From the NCBI GenBank assembly GCA_020062805.1, contig JAGUVP010000201.1, forward strand, positions 1-6,345: a stretch of DNA of 6,345 nucleotides, given 5' to 3'. Under the pieces are notes generated by a model. It did no database searches, was not told the origin of the DNA, and saw only the letters and a program-made list of their open reading frames with translations. Source of the DNA: Candidatus Bipolaricaulis sp. GTDB lineage: Bacteria > Bipolaricaulota > Bipolaricaulia > Bipolaricaulales > Bipolaricaulaceae. Position 1 is the first letter of the stretch. Every line of letters starts with the position of its first letter. Positions 1-4,676 of the stretch are shown in pieces. Position numbers and translations under genes: made by a program.

Positions 1-820
1 CCGTGATCGGACCGTAGATCGTTGCCGCCCCTCCGAAGATCGTCCAGATGACGGGTTGGAACGACATGAACAGGCTGAGAACCACGCCGGGGGCCACGAT
101 GCGCGCCGCGCTGGAGTGAGCGTAGAGGGCACCGGCCACGCCGGCGGTGAACCCCGATAGGGCGAACGCGAAGAGCTTGTAACGCACGGTGTTGATTCCC
201 AGGGCGCGTGCCGCGGTCTCGTCTTCGCGGATGGAGTGGAAGATCAGCCCCACCCGCGATCCCGCGACTTTCCACAAGGCAAACACCGCCACAAGCATCA
301 CGCCCACGATGAGGTAGTACTCCTCTATCCGCGTCGAAGTGAGACGGGCGATGCGCCAGATGCCGCCTTCGCCTCCGGAGAACCCCGGGAAGGCGAGCAC
401 GAGCCCGGTGAGCATGATCGGGAACGCAAGCGTGGCGAGAGCCAAATAGTGTTTACGCAGACGGAGACAGGGGATGCCCACGAGTAGGCCGGCGAGGGTC
501 GCCACCGCCGCCCCGGCGGGGATCGTGGCGTAGGGAGGGAGCCCGAGGTGGGAGCTGAGGAGCGCGCTGGCGTAGGCCCCGGATCCGAAGAACAGCGCGT
601 GCCCGAGGCTGATCTGGCCTGTGTACCCCGACAGGAGATCCCAGCTCACGGCGTACAGCGAGAACAGCGCCGTGACGATGAGCATGCGCAGGAGATTGGG
701 GTCCTGGGAGATGAGTGGGAAGGCAAGCAGAGACGCCACGAACACGAGCACGATCACCCGACTCGGCAGGACGAGGATCTCGTTCTGGAGGTAGCGGAGG
801 AGGTAACGACCGTAGTACAT
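1..820 (-). CDS. livM: Branched-chain amino acid ABC transporter permease LivM (partial, 3' end outside window)
   Basis: This is the second membrane subunit of a HAAT-family importer; it pairs with LivH to form the channel in the inner membrane. I translated 273 residues from the ATG at 820 with no stop before the left edge, so the C-terminus is missing (LivM proteins usually have 300 or more residues). Family hallmarks are visible: GQISLGHALFFGSGAYAS at about 68-85, LRKHYLALATLAF at 121-133, the cytoplasmic ATPase-contact loop SIREDETAARALGIN at 196-210 followed by YKLFAFALSGFTAGVAGALY, and the PVIWTIFGGAATIYGPI segment at 256-272. Hydrophobic helices alternate with short loops; the first spans about residues 21-38. 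The start is one base after the livH stop. A GAGGAG ribosome site lies inside the end of livH, 7 nt upstream, so translational coupling is likely. The family call is secure; the exact substrate is not known from sequence. Confidence 0.95.
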   Translation of the reverse strand, partial: MYYGRYLLRYLQNEILVLPSRVIVLVFVASLLAFPLISQDPNLLRMLIVTALFSLYAVSWDLLSGYTGQISLGHALFFGSGAYASALLSSHLGLPPYATIPAGAAVATLAGLLVGIPCLRLRKHYLALATLAFPIMLTGLVLAFPGFSGGEGGIWRIARLTSTRIEEYYLIVGVMLVAVFALWKVAGSRVGLIFHSIREDETAARALGINTVRYKLFAFALSGFTAGVAGALYAHSSAARIVAPGVVLSLFMSFQPVIWTIFGGAATIYGPIT

Positions 821-821
821 G

Positions 822-1688
822 CTACCGCTCCTCGGCGATGCTCGATCCGAACAGGCCTTCCGGTCGGATGAAGAACACGCAGACCATGATCAGGAGCGCA
901 ATCGCCGTTCTGAGGTACGATCCTCCGGGGACGAGGAACACGACTGAGACCTCGGCGAAGGCGAGGATCACCGCGCCGATAAGGCTGCCCTTCAGGCTCC
1001 CCAGCCCGCCGAGCACGACCGCGGCGAGCACGATCACGAGCGGGTTCATCCACATCCCCGGTTCGACCGTGAACAGGGGGGCGACGGCGATCCCCGCGAG
1101 CGCGGCGAGGAGAAGGCCCAGTCCCATCACGATCGCGGTCACCTGGTTCACGTTGATCCCCATCAGGTTGGCCACCTCGCGGTCCTGGGCAGCGGCACGA
1201 ATCGCCAGTCCGAGCTTGGTCCTGGAGAGGAGAAACCACGCACCGATCAGGCTCAGCGCGGCGACGACGAGGGTCACCATCTCCTGGTTGCCGACCCGGA
1301 CCCCGACCACCTGGGTGAACCCGGACAGCGCCGGCGGGACGTGACGAGGCTCGTTCCCGAAGAAAACGAGGACCAGCTCCTGGAGGAGAACGGCCACGGC
1401 CAGGGTGGCGATGAGCACGGTCGCCTCCATCTCCCGCACCGGCTCGATGAACAGCTTGTACACGGCGATACCGGCGGCCACGATTCCGAGGGTGGTGAGG
1501 ACGACCGCGAGCGGCATCCCGAACCCTGTGCTGGCGAAGTAGAAGATCCCGTACGCCGCGACCATATAGAACGCGGTGTGGGCGAGGTTGAGCACCCGTC
1601 CGACACCGAACACGAGCCCGAACCCCAGGGCGAGCATTGCGTAGACGCCGCTGTAGACCAGGCCATTGACGAGGATGCTGGCGACCAT
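822..1688 (-). CDS. livH: Branched-chain amino acid ABC transporter permease LivH
   Basis: This is the first membrane subunit of the HAAT importer, complete at 288 residues, which is the normal length for LivH. The N-terminus (LVNGLVYSGVYAMLALGFGL, then GVGRVLNLAHTAFYMVAAYG at about 28-47) is the classic LivH pattern. The ATPase-contact loop is LSRTKLGLAIRAAAQDREVANLMGIN in substance, at about 154-179. AAVVLGGLGSLKGSLIGAV follows at 222-240, and the protein ends in RPEGLFG at 275-281. About eight hydrophobic helices can be picked out. I chose the ATG at 1688. The frame stays open upstream into livK, but that extension is Arg/Ser/Gly/Pro-rich shadow sequence, and no in-frame ATG, GTG or TTG lies in the 52 bp gap after livK. 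No Shine-Dalgarno sequence is visible before the ATG, which is unusual among these genes; a strong hairpin lies 16 nt upstream. It is the middle gene of livK-livH-livM. Confidence 0.96.
   Translation of the reverse strand: MVASILVNGLVYSGVYAMLALGFGLVFGVGRVLNLAHTAFYMVAAYGIFYFASTGFGMPLAVVLTTLGIVAAGIAVYKLFIEPVREMEATVLIATLAVAVLLQELVLVFFGNEPRHVPPALSGFTQVVGVRVGNQEMVTLVVAALSLIGAWFLLSRTKLGLAIRAAAQDREVANLMGINVNQVTAIVMGLGLLLAALAGIAVAPLFTVEPGMWMNPLVIVLAAVVLGGLGSLKGSLIGAVILAFAEVSVVFLVPGGSYLRTAIALLIMVCVFFIRPEGLFGSSIAEER
828..833 (-). promoter_or_regulatory. Ribosome binding site of livM inside the livH tail
   Basis: GAGGAG on the minus strand encodes the two Glu codons near the livH C-terminus and lies 7 nt before the livM ATG at 820. 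The livH TAG and the livM ATG are separated by a single C. This layout implies coupled translation of the two permease subunits. Confidence 0.65.
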
Positions 1689-1704
1689 GGATGGAAGACG
1701 TGCG

Positions 1705-1732
1705 GGGCCGGGGCCCTTCAGGGCCCCGCCCC
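1705..1732 (-). other. GC-rich stem-loop between livK and livH
   Basis: An 8 bp perfect stem (CGGGGCCC pairing with GGGCCCCG, 1709-1716 with 1721-1728) closes a TTCA (plus strand) tetraloop. After one C-C mismatch it extends by three more G-C pairs. It fills most of the 52 bp gap between the livK stop and the livH ATG. No T-run follows on the minus strand, so it is not a canonical terminator. Inference: it may protect the 3' end of the livK mRNA or attenuate read-through, so that binding protein exceeds permease, as is known for hairpins after binding-protein genes in other ABC operons (malE-malF). Confidence 0.65.
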
Positions 1733-1740
1733 AGCGCGCG

Positions 1741-3051
1741 CTACTTCCCCTGCCAGTGATCCTTAACCCACGGCGGGATGACGTAGGGAACGGTCCCCGG
1801 CGTGGAGATGACGAGGTCCGGGAGCTTGGCCGGATCAGGCTGCCACTCCCGGGGCCAGAACGCCTTTGGAGCCCCATCCTGCCATTGCACGCCGAGCCCG
1901 GTGATGTAGTCAGGCCCCCAGATCGGGTCGTGCAGCTCGTCGAACACGATCCGCCCGAGGGTGGAAACGTAGTCCGTGGTCTCGAGGGCCGAGATCACGG
2001 CGTCCGTCTGGAGCGAGCCTGCCCTGCGGATTGCGTCGGCCAGGATGTACAGGGCGTCGTAGGTGCCGGCAGTGAACAGGGGGAGCTCGCCGAACTCTGC
2101 CTGGAACTTCTCGATGAACGGGAGGGTCGCTTCGGTGACCGCGACCCCGGTGGCGTAGATCCCAGCGGTTGCCGTATACGCGCCGAACCCTCCGGTGGCA
2201 TCGAGCCAACCCTGGGCCTGCGCCTCGACATTGATCCCCACCGCGGCCACTGGAACCTGAAGGCGACCCCAGTCACGTCCGAACACAACGCCCACTGGGC
2301 CGGAGAAAACGGTGAACACGATGTGGGCGCCGGCCCGTTCCACCGCGGTCAGCTCTGCAGCCACGCTCGTGGCCAATGCTGAAGGCCGCCACGTGCCGAC
2401 GTGCTGTCCGCCGAAGCCGCCCTTGTCCACCGGGGTCCCCGCCTGCAGGGCGACCAACGTCACGATCATGTTCGCCCATGCCGCCTGCTCGGCAACGATG
2501 GCGATCTTGGGCTGCGAGATTCCGAGTTCGCGCCGGAACGTCTCGACCACGTCCCGGAGCAGGATGAACGACACTTGGGCGAGGTAGGTGGAGCGGACAG
2601 GGGTGATCCGGAACAGGTACTTGTAGCGGTTGTAGTTCTTGTCCACCCGGCCCTTGAGAAGCCCGTCGTCCGCGGCGCCGGCGATGAGGAAGATCTTCTT
2701 GTAGTCGGCGGCGACCTCGGTCATGGCGAGCATTGCTTCGGTGCGAAAGCCCCCGACGAGGAAATCCACCTTTGATGCCGTGATCGCCCGTTCCACTGCG
2801 CTCACCGCGTCGGGTCCAGGCTGCATCTCGTTCGAGTCCACGCGGACGAGTTCGATGGTGTAGGTCGTACCGCCGACGGTGATGCCGCCGGCGGCGTTGA
2901 TCTCGTCGGCGGCGAGCGTGGCCCCCCGCCAGTGGTGAATGCCCTGGATGAACGTCATCGGCCCGACCACGCCGATGCGGATGACCTGCCCTGATACGCT
3001 AAGCCCGAGAGCGAAGACTGAAGAGACAAGACAACAGATGAGGGATTTCAC
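1741..3051 (-). CDS. livK: HAAT-family ABC transporter substrate-binding protein (LivK-like)
   Basis: This periplasmic protein (Peripla_BP_6, type I fold) captures amino acids or related small compounds and delivers them to LivH/LivM. From the GTG at 3051 it has 436 residues. A signal peptide runs to about residue 20-21: one Lys, a hydrophobic core SLICCLVSSVFALGL, then SVSG before Gln. The mature start QVIRIGVVGPM and the segment WRGATLAADEINAAGGI at 41-57 are typical of the family, as is FTAGTYDALYILADAIRRAG at 326-345. There is no lipobox, so it should be soluble in the periplasm rather than a lipoprotein. It is longer than E. coli LivJ/LivK (roughly 370), mainly through a C-terminal tail rich in Trp and Pro (ending PPWVKDHWQGK). 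Another in-frame GTG at 3060 overlaps the AGGAGG ribosome site and so is unlikely to be the start. It is first in the operon, behind its own promoter. The substrate could be branched-chain amino acids, other amino acids, or amides and urea; sequence alone does not decide. Confidence 0.93.
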   Translation of the reverse strand: MKSLICCLVSSVFALGLSVSGQVIRIGVVGPMTFIQGIHHWRGATLAADEINAAGGITVGGTTYTIELVRVDSNEMQPGPDAVSAVERAITASKVDFLVGGFRTEAMLAMTEVAADYKKIFLIAGAADDGLLKGRVDKNYNRYKYLFRITPVRSTYLAQVSFILLRDVVETFRRELGISQPKIAIVAEQAAWANMIVTLVALQAGTPVDKGGFGGQHVGTWRPSALATSVAAELTAVERAGAHIVFTVFSGPVGVVFGRDWGRLQVPVAAVGINVEAQAQGWLDATGGFGAYTATAGIYATGVAVTEATLPFIEKFQAEFGELPLFTAGTYDALYILADAIRRAGSLQTDAVISALETTDYVSTLGRIVFDELHDPIWGPDYITGLGVQWQDGAPKAFWPREWQPDPAKLPDLVISTPGTVPYVIPPWVKDHWQGK

Positions 3052-3059
3052 TTCGGACA

Positions 3060-3065
3060 CCTCCT
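3060..3065 (-). promoter_or_regulatory. Ribosome binding site of livK (decides the start)
   Basis: AGGAGG on the minus strand lies 8 nt upstream of the GTG at 3051, an ideal spacing. It shares base 3060 with an earlier in-frame GTG (3058-3060), which therefore cannot be initiated from this site. Starting at 3051 also gives a conventional MKSL... signal peptide. Confidence 0.8.
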
Positions 3066-3084
3066 GAAACGGAAGATAGGCGAC

Positions 3085-3112
3085 AGTGTAACAGGGGCCA
3101 CGTTCGCGTCAA
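3085..3112 (-). promoter_or_regulatory. Sigma70-like promoter of the livKHM operon
   Basis: On the minus strand, a -35 box TTGACG (3107-3112; 5 of 6 to TTGACA) is followed by a 16 bp spacer and a -10 box TACACT (3085-3090; 4 of 6 to TATAAT). The bases just before the -10 are TGT, which form an extended -10 (TGn) element. The start of transcription would fall near 3078, giving a leader of about 27 nt that contains the AGGAGG site. It is the only good promoter match in the gap between glgA and livK, and it faces livK. No operator palindrome was recognised beside it. Confidence 0.7.
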
Positions 3113-3156
3113 GCGGCAGCGCGGGGGGGAACCGGGGGACTGAGCGCGGTGCAGGA

Positions 3157-4572
3157 TCAGCGCGCGACGATCTGCTCGTACAGGGCGTGGTACTCCCGCG
3201 CCGGGACGTCCCACGAGTGATCCTCGGTCATCCCCCGCACGACCAGCCTGCGCCAGCCCGCCGGATCGAGACTCCAGAGGCGCACGGCCCGGCCCAGAGC
3301 GTAGAGCATCGCCTCGGCGTTGTACCCGTCGAACGTGAACCCGTTTCCGCGATCGTGCTCGGGATCGAAGTCGTGGACGGTATCCTTGAGCCCCCCTGTG
3401 GCGCGGACGACCGGCACCGCACCGTAGCGGAGCGAGTACAGCTGATTGAGGCCCGCGGGTTCGAACCTGGACGGCATGAGGAAGATGTCCGCACCGGCCT
3501 CGATGCGGTGGGCCCAACCCTCGGAGAACTGGATCAGGGCGCGCACACGCCTCGGATAGCGCCGCTCGGCGTCCTGGAAGAACGAGGAGTAGCGGGGATC
3601 GCCCTCCCCGAGGACGACGAGCTGGATCCCGAAGGCCATCATCCGTTCGAACCCCTCGATCACGAGGTCGAACCCCTTCTGCTCGGCCAAGCGAGACACG
3701 ATACCCACGAGAGGGACATCGGCCGCGTCCAAGGCGAGCGCCGCCTGCAGGGCGCGCTTGTTTCCCATCTTGCCGGTGAGGTCCGCGGCCGAGTAGGGGG
3801 TCCACAAGTGGGGGTCCGAGCTGGGATTCCACAGCTCAGTGTCGATCCCGTTGAGGATCCCGCTCATCTGCAACCGTCTCTCCCGGAGGATCTCTTCCAG
3901 CCCTTCGCCATGGGTGAGGATCTCTGTGGCGTACGTGGGGGAGACGGTGGTGATCCAGTCAGCCGCCTTGATCCCACCTTGGAGGAGGTTCATCTGATCC
4001 CCTCGCGCCACGAGCTGGCGGCCGGTGGCGTCCAGGCCGGTGGATTCCGCCTGGCGCAGCGGGAACCAGCCTTGGTAGGCGAGGTTGTGGACCGTGAACA
4101 CGGACTTCGCCTGCCGTTCCACCGTTCCCGAACGGAGATACACGGGGAGGAGGGCGGTATGCCAATCGTTCGCGTGGATCACGTCGGGGGGCCAGCCGAG
4201 CGTCCGCCCCAGGTCGAGCGCCGCCCGTGACAGGAACGCGAACCGCTCCAGCGCATCCGGGTACTCCCCGTTGTGCTCTCCGTACACCCCGGGGCGATCG
4301 AAGTAGGGATCATGGCCGAGGAAGTACACGGGAACGTCGCTCTGCGGCAGCGATCCCTCGAGGACCGTACACGTGCGGGACGCGCCCCCGATGGGGACGA
4401 CGTACTCCCCGAGGGAGGGAAGTTCGCCCTTCACCAGGGCGTACTTGGGGATTGCGATCCGCACGTCCACGCCGCGGCGGGAGAGGGCGGCGGGCAAGCC
4501 GGCGGCGACATCGGCCAGTCCTCCCACCTTGGCGAACGGTGTCAGCTCTGCAGCTACGAACAGGACGCGCAT
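3157..4572 (-). CDS. glgA: Glycogen synthase GlgA (GT5 family)
   Basis: Transfers glucose from a nucleotide sugar (ADP-glucose in most bacteria) to the non-reducing end of an alpha-1,4-glucan in the cytoplasm, for glycogen storage. It has 471 residues, full length for bacterial GlgA (about 470-490). The N-terminal Rossmann domain has the sugar-nucleotide motif KVGGL at 15-19, HANDWHTAL at 133-141 and TVHNLAYQG at 160-168. The C-terminal domain has NGID at 241-244, the phosphate-contacting SRLAEQKG at 293-300 (Arg294, Lys299), the catalytic-loop Glu in RFEPAGLNQLYSLRYG at 369-384 (Glu371), and TGGL at 392-395. The usual EPCGL reads EPAGL here. The ATG at 4572 matches the family N-terminus (MRVLFVAAELTP). 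A GGAGG site (minus strand, 4585-4589) precedes it by 12 nt, rather far. No glgB, glgC or other glycogen gene is adjacent in the window. No clear promoter was seen in the 95 bp upstream, and no hairpin terminator downstream. Confidence 0.97.
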   Translation of the reverse strand: MRVLFVAAELTPFAKVGGLADVAAGLPAALSRRGVDVRIAIPKYALVKGELPSLGEYVVPIGGASRTCTVLEGSLPQSDVPVYFLGHDPYFDRPGVYGEHNGEYPDALERFAFLSRAALDLGRTLGWPPDVIHANDWHTALLPVYLRSGTVERQAKSVFTVHNLAYQGWFPLRQAESTGLDATGRQLVARGDQMNLLQGGIKAADWITTVSPTYATEILTHGEGLEEILRERRLQMSGILNGIDTELWNPSSDPHLWTPYSAADLTGKMGNKRALQAALALDAADVPLVGIVSRLAEQKGFDLVIEGFERMMAFGIQLVVLGEGDPRYSSFFQDAERRYPRRVRALIQFSEGWAHRIEAGADIFLMPSRFEPAGLNQLYSLRYGAVPVVRATGGLKDTVHDFDPEHDRGNGFTFDGYNAEAMLYALGRAVRLWSLDPAGWRRLVVRGMTEDHSWDVPAREYHALYEQIVAR

Positions 4573-4611
4573 CGGTGTGAAGAGCCTCCGTTACGGGAAG
4601 GACAAGGACAC

Positions 4612-4636
4612 AGCGGCCCGCGCGTAGCGGGCCGCT
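4612..4636 (-). terminator. Probable terminator hairpin after the beta-helix protein gene
   Basis: A perfect 9 bp inverted repeat, AGCGGCCCG (4612-4620) and CGGGCCGCT (4628-4636), encloses a 7 nt loop. It lies about 32 nt past the stop of the upstream gene. On the minus strand the stem is followed by GTGTCCTTGTCCTTCCC, which is pyrimidine-rich but not a clean T-run, so termination may be partial. Only about 39 nt separate it from the glgA start. Confidence 0.6.
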
Positions 4637-4658
4637 TCGTCCGTCGGTGCTGGGAATC

Positions 4659-4676
4659 GAGCCTTTCTCAAGGCTC
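4659..4676 (-). repeat. Short inverted repeat spanning the stop codon of the beta-helix protein gene
   Basis: GAGCCTT (4659-4665) and AAGGCTC (4670-4676) form a perfect 7 bp stem with a 4 nt loop (TCTC on the plus strand). The TGA stop (4668-4670 on the plus strand) lies partly in the loop. No T-run follows. It may be a 3' mRNA structure working together with the larger hairpin downstream, or it may be chance. Confidence 0.4.

Noticed and set aside
1689..1877. N-terminal extension of livH into the livK coding region
   Set aside because: The extra 63 residues are Arg/Ser/Gly/Pro-rich, unlike any LivH, and overlap the livK 3' end. The ATG at 1688 gives the standard N-terminus.
3113..3156. Terminator after glgA in the C-rich stretch upstream of the livK promoter
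   Set aside because: There are runs of C but no convincing inverted repeat or T-run; I cannot support a terminator call.
2999..3832. A 277-codon minus-strand frame overlapping the end of glgA and the start of livK
   Set aside because: It is an alternate frame of glgA, rich in Arg/Gly/Pro/Ser, and runs through the promoter and the livK start; no domain is visible.
3187..4230. A 347-codon plus-strand frame opposite glgA
   Set aside because: Low-complexity shadow composition, no family features, and entirely inside the well-supported glgA.
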